From Erythrobacter sp. (GTDB lineage Bacteria > Pseudomonadota > Alphaproteobacteria > Sphingomonadales > Sphingomonadaceae): a stretch of 64,000 bases of DNA. The stretch spans positions 372,001 to 436,000 of the forward strand of contig JAACTC010000005.1 in assembly GCA_009993635.1 (NCBI GenBank), in the 5' to 3' direction. The translations under genes were made by a program, and so were the position numbers. The notes below the pieces were generated by a model. The model saw only the letters and a program-made list of their open reading frames with translations, ran no database searches and was not told where the DNA came from. How positions within the stretch are numbered: the first letter of the stretch is position 1; every line of letters starts with the position of its first letter. Positions 16,794-25,303 of this stretch are shown in pieces.

Positions 16794-17587
16794 TGCTGGT
16801 CGATAGCCACTGCCATCTGGAATACGAAGGCCTGGTCGAAGATCAGGAAAGCGTCCTCGCGCGCGCGCGCGACGCGGGCGTGCAGGGCTTCCTCAACATC
16901 TCGACCAGGCAGGCCGAGTGGGACCAGGTTGTCGCCACTGCCGCGCGCGAAACCGATGTGTGGGCCAGCGTCGGCATTCACCCGCATAATGCCGATGGCC
17001 ACGCCGATCTGGCGCGCGAGACTTTGTTCGAGGCGACCCAGCACCTCAAGGTCGTCGGCATTGGTGAGACCGGGCTCGACTACTATTACGACAAGTCGGA
17101 CCGCAACGTTCAGCAGTCGCTGTTCCGCATGCATATCGGCGTCGCGCGCGAGACCGGACTGCCTCTGATCATCCATACCCGCGACGCAGAAGATGACACC
17201 GCTGCGATCCTTGAGGACGAGATGGGGAAGGGGGCCTACCCCGCGCTGATCCACTGCTTCACCGCATCGGCCGAATTCGGGAAACGCGTGCTCGATCTGG
17301 GCCTGTCGATCTCGCTCTCGGGCATCGTCACCTTCAAGAACGCGAAGGATCTGCAGGAGGTCGCCAAGGTCATCCCGGCGGATCGCCTGCTGGTGGAAAC
17401 GGATAGCCCCTTCCTTGCCCCCGTGCCGCATCGCGGGAGGACCTGCGAGCCCGCCTTCGTCGCCGACACGGCGCAGTTCGTGGCCGATCTGCGCGGGATC
17501 GGCGTGGAAGACCTTGCCACGCAGACCACGCGCAATTTTCACTCGCTGTTTTCGAAGACGAAGGCGACCCAAGGGCAGGGGGCGTGA
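16793..17587 (+). CDS. TatD family metal-dependent hydrolase (YcfH-like)
   Basis: A cytoplasmic TIM-barrel hydrolase of 264 aa related to TatD DNases. Metal ligands are visible in order: VDSHCHLEYE (HxH), GETGLDYYYDKS (Glu), HTRDAEDDT (His), HCFTASAEFGK (His) and VETDSPFLAPVPHRG (Asp). This full set suggests an active enzyme. Neighbour order metG, tatD, MBL hydrolase is widely conserved in alphaproteobacteria, where this gene is often listed as YcfH. It may act in nucleic-acid or D-amino-acid tRNA quality control, but the substrate is not settled for this branch. Confidence 0.92.
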   Translation: MLVDSHCHLEYEGLVEDQESVLARARDAGVQGFLNISTRQAEWDQVVATAARETDVWASVGIHPHNADGHADLARETLFEATQHLKVVGIGETGLDYYYDKSDRNVQQSLFRMHIGVARETGLPLIIHTRDAEDDTAAILEDEMGKGAYPALIHCFTASAEFGKRVLDLGLSISLSGIVTFKNAKDLQEVAKVIPADRLLVETDSPFLAPVPHRGRTCEPAFVADTAQFVADLRGIGVEDLATQTTRNFHSLFSKTKATQGQGA

Positions 17588-18351
17588 AGGTCACGCTGCT
17601 CGGCTCGGGCACGTCGACCGGCGTCCCGCGCATCAATGGCGATTGGGGTGCATGCGACCCGAACGAACCGCGCAACCGCCGTTCGCGCGTAGCCATTCTG
17701 GTCGAAAACGACGCGGGCGCGCGCCTGCTGGTCGACACCCCGCCCGACCTGCGCGATCAGTTCCTGCGCTGCGGGATCACCGGAATAGACGGGGTTTTCT
17801 GGACGCACGATCACGCAGATCATTGTCACGGGATCGACGATCTGCGCGCGCTTCGGTACGGGCGCAGCGGGCCGTTGCCCGGGTATGGCGTGGAAGAAAC
17901 AGTACGGCGCCTCAAAGCGCGGTTCAGCTACGTCTTCGCGGGCGAACATGGCTATCCCACTATCGTAAAGCTGGAGACGCTGGACCGGCTGCGGCTGTTC
18001 GCCGGGTTCACCGTCGACTGGTGCGTGATGCCGCATGGACCGGCCAAAAGCACCGGATTTCGGTTCGGGTGCGATGGCAAGTCCATCGGCTATACCACTG
18101 ATTTTAGTGAAATAACTCCGGAAATGGTGAAGGTGTTCAAGGGCGTCGACCTGCTGGTATGCGATTGCCTGCGACGCGAGGAACACCCGACCCACGCGCA
18201 TCTCGGCATGGCGCTGGACTTCGCGCAACGCTGCGGCGTGCGCAAACTGGTGCTGACCCATCTCGATAAAAGCATGGATTACAAGACGTTATCCGACGAA
18301 GTTCCGAAAGGGGTCACGGTCGGCTATGACGGACTTGTGGTGACCGCATGA
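17584..18351 (+). CDS. MBL-fold hydrolase, PhnP-like
   Basis: A metallo-beta-lactamase-fold hydrolase of 255 aa with a GTG start overlapping the tatD stop. The N-terminus (KVTLLGSGTSTGVPRINGDW) is characteristic of the PhnP/RNase Z side of the family. Metal ligands: THDHADHCHGID (HxHxDH), a His in VMPHGP, an Asp in GYTTDFSEI, and a final His in VLTHLDKSMD. PhnP hydrolyses cyclic phosphodiesters in phosphonate breakdown, but no phn genes are nearby; here the gene sits in a conserved tatD-MBL pair, so a general cyclic-phosphodiesterase role is a guess. Confidence 0.87.
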   Translation: MKVTLLGSGTSTGVPRINGDWGACDPNEPRNRRSRVAILVENDAGARLLVDTPPDLRDQFLRCGITGIDGVFWTHDHADHCHGIDDLRALRYGRSGPLPGYGVEETVRRLKARFSYVFAGEHGYPTIVKLETLDRLRLFAGFTVDWCVMPHGPAKSTGFRFGCDGKSIGYTTDFSEITPEMVKVFKGVDLLVCDCLRREEHPTHAHLGMALDFAQRCGVRKLVLTHLDKSMDYKTLSDEVPKGVTVGYDGLVVTA

Positions 18352-18515
18352 ACCAGTTCGATATCGTGCAGATCGTCGCGCTGGTCGGCTGGCTGATCCT
18401 GGCGGTCAGCGCCTTTGCCGCGCGCGGATTGAACTGGAAGACATCGATCAAACAGGCGCTGATCTGGGCCGTGCTGATTACCGGGCTGATGCTGTTGATC
18501 ACAATGATCCGATAG
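18348..18515 (+). CDS. Small membrane protein, 55 aa
   Basis: The ATG overlaps the stop of the MBL gene (ATGA). The product is 55 aa with two predicted membrane helices: QIVALVGWLILAVSAFAARG near the N-terminus and ALIWAVLITGLMLLITMI at the end, separated by a short basic loop (LNWKTSIKQ). No named family is recognised. Translational coupling and clean hydrophobic segments make it a real gene; similar small two-helix proteins often follow this MBL gene in relatives, which I infer from memory rather than from a search. Confidence 0.72.
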   Translation: MNQFDIVQIVALVGWLILAVSAFAARGLNWKTSIKQALIWAVLITGLMLLITMIR

Positions 18516-18565
18516 GGGTTGCATCAGAAGCCGGACGGTGCCCGAGCGTCGACCGTGACCTCCGA

Positions 18566-18599
18566 TATTTTACATAATATATATTATCCATCTAATCCG
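18566..18599 (+). promoter_or_regulatory. AT-rich palindromic region upstream of mazG
   Basis: An abrupt A/T-rich stretch in otherwise GC-rich DNA, holding a perfect 14-bp palindrome, ATAATATATATTAT, about 45 bases before the mazG ATG. It contains several TATAAT-like options and probably includes the mazG promoter. The palindrome could also be a regulator site. Confidence 0.45.
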
Positions 18600-18638
18600 C
18601 ATGCTGACGCCACGGCGGCGAATGCCTATTCCCCTGCC

Positions 18639-19418
18639 ATGACTTCGCCCCCTTCCAACCAGATCGACCGCCTTCTGACCATCATGGCGCGGTTGCGCGA
18701 TCCCGAACATGGCTGCGAATGGGATCTGGCGCAGGGTTTTGCCACCATCGCGCCGTATACGATCGAGGAAGCCTACGAGGTCGCGGACGCGATCGAGCGT
18801 GACGCCATGTCCGAGCTGCACGAGGAACTGGGCGACCTGCTGTTTCAGGTGGTATTTCATGCGCGCATGGCAGAGGAAGCCGGTCTGTTCGCTTTCGACG
18901 ATGTAGCGCGCGTAATCTCGGACAAGATGGAGGCTCGCCATCCGCATATTTTCGGATCGGCCGACGGCACGATGGACGAAACGCGCTGGGAAAGCCTGAA
19001 GGCTAAGGAGCGCGAGGCAAAGGGCCAGGCCAGTTCGATGGACGGCGTCGCCCGGGCGCTCCCTGCCCTGCTCCGCGCAGAGAAACTTCAGAAACGCGCC
19101 GCGCGCGACGGCTTCGACTGGCCCGATCCCTCGGGCGCGGCTGACAAGGTGGGAGAAGAAGTGCGCGAGCTGGCAGAGGCGGATGCCGCGACGCGCGAAG
19201 AGGAAGCGGGCGATCTGCTGTTTGCCGCGGTCAATCTGGTACGCGCCTACGGCATCCAGCCCGAAGCGGCGCTGCGCAGTGCGAACGACAAGTTCGAACG
19301 GCGCTATCGCGGGATGGAAGCACTTGCTGCGGGTGAATTTGCGACACTCGATCTCGATGCACAGGAAACCCTGTGGCAGGCGGTGAAAAGAGCTGAGAAG
19401 GCCGCCGCGTCAGACTGA
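18639..19418 (+). CDS. mazG: Nucleoside triphosphate pyrophosphohydrolase MazG
   Basis: An all-alpha NTP pyrophosphatase that hydrolyses (d)NTPs to monophosphates and PPi, cleaning the nucleotide pool. The start at MTSPPSNQIDRLLTIMARLR is chosen because homology begins there; the longer upstream frame crosses the AT-rich promoter. There are two MazG domains: the first with CEWDLAQ, YTIEEAYEVADAIE and ELHEELGDLLFQVVFHARMA (EExxE ... ExxD metal sites), the second with GEEVRELAEAD and REEEAGDLLFAAVNLVRAYG. At 259 aa it is normal length. It is convergent with hflX, the two stops overlapping by 9 bases. Confidence 0.94.
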   Translation: MTSPPSNQIDRLLTIMARLRDPEHGCEWDLAQGFATIAPYTIEEAYEVADAIERDAMSELHEELGDLLFQVVFHARMAEEAGLFAFDDVARVISDKMEARHPHIFGSADGTMDETRWESLKAKEREAKGQASSMDGVARALPALLRAEKLQKRAARDGFDWPDPSGAADKVGEEVRELAEADAATREEEAGDLLFAAVNLVRAYGIQPEAALRSANDKFERRYRGMEALAAGEFATLDLDAQETLWQAVKRAEKAAASD

Positions 19419-20756
19419 GCCGAAGCTTTCGAACTGCCCCAGTTCCTTGGGTCCAAGGCGGACGACGAGGCGACGCTCGGGCTTGGCGCTGTCGCCTTCT
19501 TCGCCGACTTCCTCTTCCTCCAGCACATCGCCATGGGCGTGCAGCCACGCGATTTCGCGCCCCGCGGAGGCAGGAAGTACGAATTCGCGCACGATTGCCG
19601 TCCGGGTCAGCTGCTGCGCTACGCGCTCTTCAAGCGCCGCGATGTTGTATCCGGTTTCGGCCGCGAGCGGAATCACATCCGCATCCTTGGCAGCCCGTGC
19701 GGCCAGATCTTCGCGCCGATCCTCTTCCAGCAGGTCCCACTTGTTCCAGACTTCGAGGATGGGAATGTCGCTCACTGGCTCCTCCCCCTCCTCTCCTCCG
19801 GAGACGACGCCCAGTCCGCGCAGGACTTCCAGAACCTGCGTCTTCTGTGCCGCGCTTGCCGGGTTGGCGATGTCGCGCACGTGAAGGATCAGGTCCGCAT
19901 TGGTCACCTCTTCCAGCGTGGCGCGGAATGCCGCGACCAGCTGGGTCGGCAGATCCGAAATGAAGCCCACCGTGTCCGAGAGAATCGCCTTTTCGACGCC
20001 CGGCAGGCCAATCGCGCGCATCGTCGGGTCGAGCGTGGCGAACAGAAGGTCTTCCGCCATCACATCTTCGCCCGTCAAGCGATTGAAAATGGTGGACTTT
20101 CCTGCGTTCGTATAGCCGACGAGGGCAATTACCGGCCAGGGCGCACGGGTGCGCCGCTCCCGGTGCAAGGCGCGCGTTTTCTTCACCTGCTCAAGATCGC
20201 GCCGCAAGCGGCCCATCCGCTGCCGGATCATCCGCCTGTCGGCCTCGATCTGGGTTTCGCCCGGCCCGCCGAGGAAGCCGTAACCGCCGCGCTGGCGCTC
20301 CAGGTGGGTCCAGCTGCGCACCAGCCGGCTGGCCTGATAGTCCAGATGCGCCAGTTCGACCTGCAGGCGGCCTTCCGCCGTGGCCGCGCGCTCCCCGAAA
20401 ATCTCGAGGATCAGCCCCGTGCGGTCGATCACCTTGCGTTTCAGGCTTTCTTCCAGCGTGCGCTGCTGGATTGCAGACAGCGCGCCGTCGACGATGATCA
20501 GCTCGGCCTCTGCCAGCTCGGCCTGCGTGCCGATCTGTTCGACCTGCCCTGCGCCGAACAGCGTCGCCGGGCGCACATCGCGCACGGGCTGGATATAACT
20601 TTCGGCCACGACGATACCGATTGCGTTGGCCAGCCCGACCGCTTCGGCAAGGCGCTCGGCAGCCGGGAGATCGTGCGTCTGGCCGCGAATGTCGGGGCAA
20701 ATGACGAGCGCACGCGCACCGCGCGTTACCTCGCCTTGCAGGTCATCTTCGAAAAT
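19410..20756 (-). CDS. hflX: GTPase HflX, start codon anomalous (ATT or interrupted)
   Basis: A ribosome-binding GTPase that splits stalled or heat-damaged 70S ribosomes. The G domain is complete: GYTNAGKST (G1), LFATLDPTMR (switch I), DTVGF (G3), NKWD (G4). The glycine-rich linker GGYGFLGGPGETQIEADRR is diagnostic. The first GTG in frame is at 20609 and would remove conserved N-terminal sequence (GARALVICPDIRGQ, LAEAVGLANAIGIVV). Upstream, no ATG, GTG or TTG is in frame before a TAA at 20757-20759; directly after it lies an ATT at 20754-20756, preceded by GAGGAAG. Beyond the TAA the same frame continues to an ATG at 20787-20789 that overlaps the hfq stop. Translation from ATT is my preferred reading. 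Confidence 0.85.
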   Translation of the reverse strand: MFEDDLQGEVTRGARALVICPDIRGQTHDLPAAERLAEAVGLANAIGIVVAESYIQPVRDVRPATLFGAGQVEQIGTQAELAEAELIIVDGALSAIQQRTLEESLKRKVIDRTGLILEIFGERAATAEGRLQVELAHLDYQASRLVRSWTHLERQRGGYGFLGGPGETQIEADRRMIRQRMGRLRRDLEQVKKTRALHRERRTRAPWPVIALVGYTNAGKSTIFNRLTGEDVMAEDLLFATLDPTMRAIGLPGVEKAILSDTVGFISDLPTQLVAAFRATLEEVTNADLILHVRDIANPASAAQKTQVLEVLRGLGVVSGGEEGEEPVSDIPILEVWNKWDLLEEDRREDLAARAAKDADVIPLAAETGYNIAALEERVAQQLTRTAIVREFVLPASAGREIAWLHAHGDVLEEEEVGEEGDSAKPERRLVVRLGPKELGQFESFGSV

Positions 20757-20785
20757 TTAGGCTTCCTCAGGTTTATGCCCGGCGA

Positions 20786-21400
20786 TCATTCGTCGTCGTC
20801 GGGTTCATCGTCATCCGCGTCTTCCCAATCGCTCAGATCGACGGGTTCCGCGGGCTGAATGGTGGAGACCGCATGCTTGTAGGCCAGCTGCACGAAGCCA
20901 TCGCGTTCCAGCAGCGTGCAGAACAGGTCGTAGGCGGCGATCCGCCCCTGCAGCATCACGCCGTTGACGAGGAACATCGTCACCTGGACTTCCGCCTCGC
21001 TCACCCGGCCGAGAAATACGTCCTGCAACTGACGCTGCTTCTTCCCGCCGTCACGGCTGGAGAACTGCTCCGCATCCATCGGCTGCGCGGGCATGATCGT
21101 GCTGATCGCGTGCTTGTACACCAGCTGCGATTGGCCATCGCGGCGCAGCAGCAGCGAGAAATTGTCGAACCACGTGATGATCCCCTGCAGCTTCACGCCC
21201 TTGACGAGGAACACCGTGACCGGCGCCTTGTCGCGGCGCAGCAGATTCAGGAAGGCATCCTGAAGGCCGGGGTCCTTGTCCGGGGCGGCCTTCGCCTTGC
21301 GTGCAGGCGCCCGCGCCTGGCGGGCGGCGGCCTCGCGAGTGGGCGCCGGCTCCTCGGGCTTCGGCTTGGTCTTGATCGAGAGCGTTTTTCCTTCGGGCAT
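20786..21400 (-). CDS. hfq: Tandem two-domain Hfq RNA chaperone
   Basis: An RNA chaperone for sRNA-mRNA pairing. Instead of one Sm-like domain of about 65 aa, this 204-aa protein has two in tandem (about residues 46-107 and 125-187), joined by a 17-residue Gly/Ser/Lys/Arg/Gln linker, with a basic Ala/Pro/Lys-rich N-terminal arm and an acidic C-tail (Asp/Glu run). Both domains keep YKHA(I/V)STI. Domain 1 keeps rim arginines (LLRRDK) and GVKLQG; domain 2 has VSEAE and GVMLQG instead, losing rim Arg and the distal-face Lys, but has the canonical VNG. The start at MPEGKTLS is preferred; in-frame ATGs at 21445 and 21457 are alternatives. The stop overlaps a short frame leading into hflX. Confidence 0.93.
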   Translation of the reverse strand: MPEGKTLSIKTKPKPEEPAPTREAAARQARAPARKAKAAPDKDPGLQDAFLNLLRRDKAPVTVFLVKGVKLQGIITWFDNFSLLLRRDGQSQLVYKHAISTIMPAQPMDAEQFSSRDGGKKQRQLQDVFLGRVSEAEVQVTMFLVNGVMLQGRIAAYDLFCTLLERDGFVQLAYKHAVSTIQPAEPVDLSDWEDADDDEPDDDE

Positions 21401-21554
21401 GACCCTGGTCCTGTTCTTGGCAGCACGTGGTTCGCGGTGCCGCATCGCTCGTTCCAACTGCCGTCGCAGCGCGCGCGGCGGAAGGGCTTACTTCAAAAAA
21501 TGCTCGTTTCGACCTTGCGTTCCGGCCTGCTGGCGACTTGCCTTGCGCGATCCG

Positions 21555-22934
21555 TCAGGAATCGTCCTTCCGGTCCGTCATCCCGAGGATCTTGAGTTTG
21601 CGATGCAGCGCGGAACGCTCCATCCCGATGAAGCTCGCCGTCTTGGAGATATTGCCAGAAAAGCGCCGTATCTGGATGGTGAGATATTCACGCTCGAACT
21701 CTTCGCGCGCTTCGCGCAGTGGCACGCCCATCAGGCTGGAAAGGCCGATACCGCCCTTCACACCGGTTTCGGAAATTTCGCCCGGCAACATTTCGGGTTC
21801 GATCACATTCATCCGATCGCGCGGGGATAGGATCACCGTGCGTTCCACCACGTTGCGCAGTTCGCGCACGTTCCCCGGCCAGTCGTAGGCCTGCAGCGTC
21901 GCCAGCGCCTCCTCGCTCACTTCCGGTGGCGCGAGGCCCTGTTCGGCGGCGTAGCGGGCGAAGAAATGCGTCGCCAGAGCGGGGATGTCGTCGCGCCGGT
22001 CGGCAAGCGAGGGGATTTCCACGGGGACCACGTTGAGGCGATAGAACAGGTCTTCGCGGAAACGCTTTTCCTCGATTTCCTTCTGCAGGTCGCGTGACGT
22101 CGAACTGACCACTCGCATATCCACGCCGATCTGGCGATTGCCGCCCACCCGGACGAAGCTTTGTTCGGTCAGCACACGCAGGATGCGCGCCTGTGTGGAG
22201 AGCGGCATGTCGGCCACTTCGTCGAGATAAAGCGTACCGCCGTCCGCCATTTCGAGCAGGCCGGGGCGCAGCAGCTTCCCCTCCGCCTCTTCGCCGAACA
22301 GCTCCTGCTCGAACCGTTCGGCGGTAATGCGCGCCGAATTGACGATCACAAACGCCCCCGAGGAGCGCGGACTCCAGCTGTGAAGCAGGCGCGCGGCCAC
22401 TTCCTTGCCTGAGCCTGCCGGCCCGCTGATCAGCACGCGGCTGCCGGTGCTCGCCACCCGCTTCAGCGTGGCGCGCACCTGGTTCACCGCAGCAGAATTG
22501 CCGGTGAACTCTTCGCCCGCGCCGTTATTGTCCTGCTTCAGCCGCGTGTTCTCGCGCCGCAACCGCTCGGTTTCGGTGGCGCGTTCGACCAGCAGTAGCA
22601 ACCGCTCCGTCTCGAACGGTTTCTCGATGAAATCCATCGCCCCGCGGCTGACCGCGGATACGGCGGTGTCGATATTTCCGTGGCCAGAGAAGATGATCAC
22701 CGGAAGCTCCGGCTCGCGCGCCTTGATCGCGTCGAGCACTTCCAGCCCATCCATCGCGCTGCCGTGCAGCCACACGTCTAGCAGTACAAGGCTGGGCCGC
22801 CGTTCATCGACCAGACGCAGCGCGGTGTCGCTATCGCCCGCCGTGCGGCATTCGTACCCCTCGTCGCTCAGTACGCCGGAGACCAGCTCGCGAATATCGC
22901 GTTCATCGTCGACGACCAGAATATCGAGCGCCAT
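21555..22934 (-). CDS. ntrX: Response regulator NtrX
   Basis: Response regulator of the NtrY/NtrX two-component system, linked in alphaproteobacteria to nitrogen, redox and envelope control. It is 459 aa from MALDILVVDDERDIRELVSG, with AGGAGG just upstream. The receiver domain has Asp53 (LVLLDVWLHG); the AAA+ domain has a P-loop written GPAGSGKEVAARLLH and a Walker B GGTLYLDEVADMP; the C-terminal Fis-type helix-turn-helix reads ISKTASFIGMERSALHRKLK. The sigma-54 contact loop GAFTGA is absent (ELFGEEAEGK occurs there), as usual for NtrX, so it probably regulates without sigma-54. It is adjacent to ntrY. Confidence 0.95.
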   Translation of the reverse strand: MALDILVVDDERDIRELVSGVLSDEGYECRTAGDSDTALRLVDERRPSLVLLDVWLHGSAMDGLEVLDAIKAREPELPVIIFSGHGNIDTAVSAVSRGAMDFIEKPFETERLLLLVERATETERLRRENTRLKQDNNGAGEEFTGNSAAVNQVRATLKRVASTGSRVLISGPAGSGKEVAARLLHSWSPRSSGAFVIVNSARITAERFEQELFGEEAEGKLLRPGLLEMADGGTLYLDEVADMPLSTQARILRVLTEQSFVRVGGNRQIGVDMRVVSSTSRDLQKEIEEKRFREDLFYRLNVVPVEIPSLADRRDDIPALATHFFARYAAEQGLAPPEVSEEALATLQAYDWPGNVRELRNVVERTVILSPRDRMNVIEPEMLPGEISETGVKGGIGLSSLMGVPLREAREEFEREYLTIQIRRFSGNISKTASFIGMERSALHRKLKILGMTDRKDDS

Positions 22935-22962
22935 CAGCGCCTCCTTTCGGGGTTGAAACAGA

Positions 22963-25185
22963 TCATGCAGCCTGATCCTCGGCCGCGGGTGTTGGCTCGG
23001 GCATGCGGGCGAAGCGCAGGATGACCTGGGTGCCGCCATCCGCGATCGGCGCGAAGCTCATTTCACCGCCGTGCTCTTCCACGATCTTGCTGACGATCGC
23101 GAGGCCCAGCCCGGTGCCCTTTTCGCGCGTAGTGACATAGGGTTCGGCAATCCGGTCTCGGTCGGCGGGAAGCCCCACACCATTATCGGCGACATGGATG
23201 TCGACCATGTCTTCGCCCGCTTCGATGGAAACCGCGATCCGCCCGTCGAAGCCCTCCCCCTCATCCGCCGCGCGTGCCTGCACGGCCTCGACCGCGTTTT
23301 TCAGCACGTTGGTCATCGCCTGCCCGAACTGGTGGCGATCGCAGCTGAGAGCGATGCCGCCGCCCGGCGCGTCGAGCGTGAAAGCGATATCCTGATGCGC
23401 GACTTCCTGAAGGAAAACCGCCTGGCGCACCAGGTCGAGCGCATCCTCGTCGCGGAACACCGGCTTTGGCAGCCGCGCGAAGGAGGAAAACTCGTCCACC
23501 ATGGTGCGCAGCGCACCCACCTGCCGCACGATCGTGCTGGTCAGCTCGCCGAACAATTCGTCGTCGTCACCCACCTTGCTGCCGTAGCGCCGCTTCAGCC
23601 GCTCCGTCGCGAGCTGGATCGGGGTCAGCGGGTTCTTGATCTCGTGCGCGATGCGCCGCGCGACGTCGGACCATGCGGCCCGCCGCTGGTCGAGCAGCTG
23701 GCGGGTAATATCTTCGAAGGTGATCACATGGCCGCCTGTGGCAGGGGCTATCCGCACCGCCAGCGTCAGCAGATCCTGCCCGCGATTGATGCTGACGATA
23801 CCGCTGTCGGCATCCTGATCGAGCAGCGCGGCAATCTGCGGTGAGACGTCGCCGAATGCCTGCCCGCGCGCATCTTCTGCCGGATCGTCGAACAGCATCG
23901 CGCGCGCCGAGGTGTTCATCAGCTGCACCTTGCGATCCCGATCGAGCGAGACGATGCCCGCGCTCATCGATTCCAGAACCGCTTCGATGAAGGCCCGGCG
24001 CTCGTCCAGCTGGCGGTTGGCCTGAACCAGGTCGTCCGTCTGCTTCTCAAGCTGCGCGGTCATCCGGTTGAACGCGCGGTTGAGCAGGCCGATCTCGTCC
24101 GCCCCGGTGCGCCCTTCGATCCGCAGCGCGAAGTTGCCCGCCCCCACCTTGCGCGCCGCCGCGACAAGATCGGTCAGCGGTTCCACCTGACGGTCAGCAA
24201 AGCGCAGCGCGAACCACACGGCAAAGCCGACCAGCGCCAGCGACACGAAGAACAGCGCCAGATTGAAGCGCAGCTGGAGCGCGCGTGCGCGCTGCGTCAG
24301 TTCGCGGTACTGAACCATGATTTCGGTCGCGAGCTGGAAATTGTTGAACGACAGCGTGGCCGTGTTGCGGGCATTGTAGAGGTAGATGCCTGCCGAACGA
24401 TCGATTGGCGTGATCGCCTCGATCCGGTCCGCATCCGCGAATACCACCTCCGTCTCGCCCTGGTTGAGCCGCTCGAGGGCTCTCGCACCCGCTTCGGCAG
24501 GTTCGTTGCCCTCCACGATGCCGATGGCGACGGCGGTGGTCACCTTCCCATCGGGGAAGGCCTGCAAGATTGCGCTTTCGCTGATTTCGCGGCCTTGCAT
24601 CTGGTAGGTGTAGTCCTCCAGAAAATCGCGGTCCGCCAGGTCGCCCGCCTGCCTGCCCTGCAACAGGTAGAGCATGTCGCCCGCCATCGTGCGGGTTTCC
24701 TGCGCCACTTCGAACTGGTTCTGCTGGAAATAGCTTTCCGCCAGTTCGTTGGTGCTTTCGAACAATCCGCGCGAACTGCTGGAGAACCAGAAATCGACGC
24801 CCGACTGGAACAGCACGGCGGCGAACAGCGCGACGAGCAGCGTGGGAACCGCCGCGATCAGGGAGAACACGAAGACCAGCCGCACATGCAGCCGCGCGGT
24901 ACTGCCAGCCGCGCGGCGCAGGGCAAGCCTCCGCCCGAACAGCACGGCCAGCGCCATGGCGGGCACCAGCGTGCCGACCAGCAGGATCGAGATCTGCCGC
25001 GTCGGCAGCAACTGTGTTTCGTCCGGCGTATTGGCGAACGCGGTCCATGTCGCGACCACCATGATCGCAAGCGCCACCGCGGCGCCTATTTCGAGAAACC
25101 GGAACAGATTGGCCCTGCGTGACGCCACCACCAGCCGGCGTGCGAAACGCGATCCGCGAACCGGTCTGCTCGATGAAGCCGTCAT
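22963..25185 (-). CDS. ntrY: Sensor histidine kinase NtrY
   Basis: Membrane sensor kinase partner of NtrX, 740 aa. Order: N-terminal membrane helices (FLEIGAAVALAIMVVATWTA; LLVGTLVPAMALAVLFG; LVFVFSLIAAVPTLLVALFA), a periplasmic sensor region, a further helix near residue 300 (LALFFVSLALVGFAVWFALR), HAMP, a PAS domain (FIEAVLESMSAGIVSLDRDR), a HisKA domain with phospho-acceptor His in RRIAHEIKNPLTPIQ, and HATPase_c with DNGVGLP and GTGLGLAIVSKIVEEHGG. It is complete. No clear Shine-Dalgarno precedes the ATG; two copies of TTGTAACTT lie in the 45 bases upstream. The ntrBC pair usually found between dusB and ntrY is missing here. Confidence 0.95.
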   Translation of the reverse strand: MTASSSRPVRGSRFARRLVVASRRANLFRFLEIGAAVALAIMVVATWTAFANTPDETQLLPTRQISILLVGTLVPAMALAVLFGRRLALRRAAGSTARLHVRLVFVFSLIAAVPTLLVALFAAVLFQSGVDFWFSSSSRGLFESTNELAESYFQQNQFEVAQETRTMAGDMLYLLQGRQAGDLADRDFLEDYTYQMQGREISESAILQAFPDGKVTTAVAIGIVEGNEPAEAGARALERLNQGETEVVFADADRIEAITPIDRSAGIYLYNARNTATLSFNNFQLATEIMVQYRELTQRARALQLRFNLALFFVSLALVGFAVWFALRFADRQVEPLTDLVAAARKVGAGNFALRIEGRTGADEIGLLNRAFNRMTAQLEKQTDDLVQANRQLDERRAFIEAVLESMSAGIVSLDRDRKVQLMNTSARAMLFDDPAEDARGQAFGDVSPQIAALLDQDADSGIVSINRGQDLLTLAVRIAPATGGHVITFEDITRQLLDQRRAAWSDVARRIAHEIKNPLTPIQLATERLKRRYGSKVGDDDELFGELTSTIVRQVGALRTMVDEFSSFARLPKPVFRDEDALDLVRQAVFLQEVAHQDIAFTLDAPGGGIALSCDRHQFGQAMTNVLKNAVEAVQARAADEGEGFDGRIAVSIEAGEDMVDIHVADNGVGLPADRDRIAEPYVTTREKGTGLGLAIVSKIVEEHGGEMSFAPIADGGTQVILRFARMPEPTPAAEDQAA

Positions 25186-25192
25186 AGTTGCG

Positions 25193-25230
25193 AAGTTACA
25201 ACATCGCTGTTGCCGGAATACAAGTTACAA
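25193..25230 (-). promoter_or_regulatory. Paired direct repeats TTGTAACTT before ntrY
   Basis: On the minus strand, TTGTAACTT occurs at 25222-25230 and again at 25193-25201, starts 29 bases apart (close to three helical turns), ending 7 bases before the ntrY ATG. The arrangement is that of an operator bound by a dimeric or cooperative regulator, possibly NtrX itself. Inference from position and repetition only. Confidence 0.4.
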
Positions 25231-25303
25231 AGGGCGTCACGTCCCACTTTGCGTCGCATTTTGGCAACGCTCTGTGGAATTCGAGCCGAATGAGGGTGCT
25301 GGG

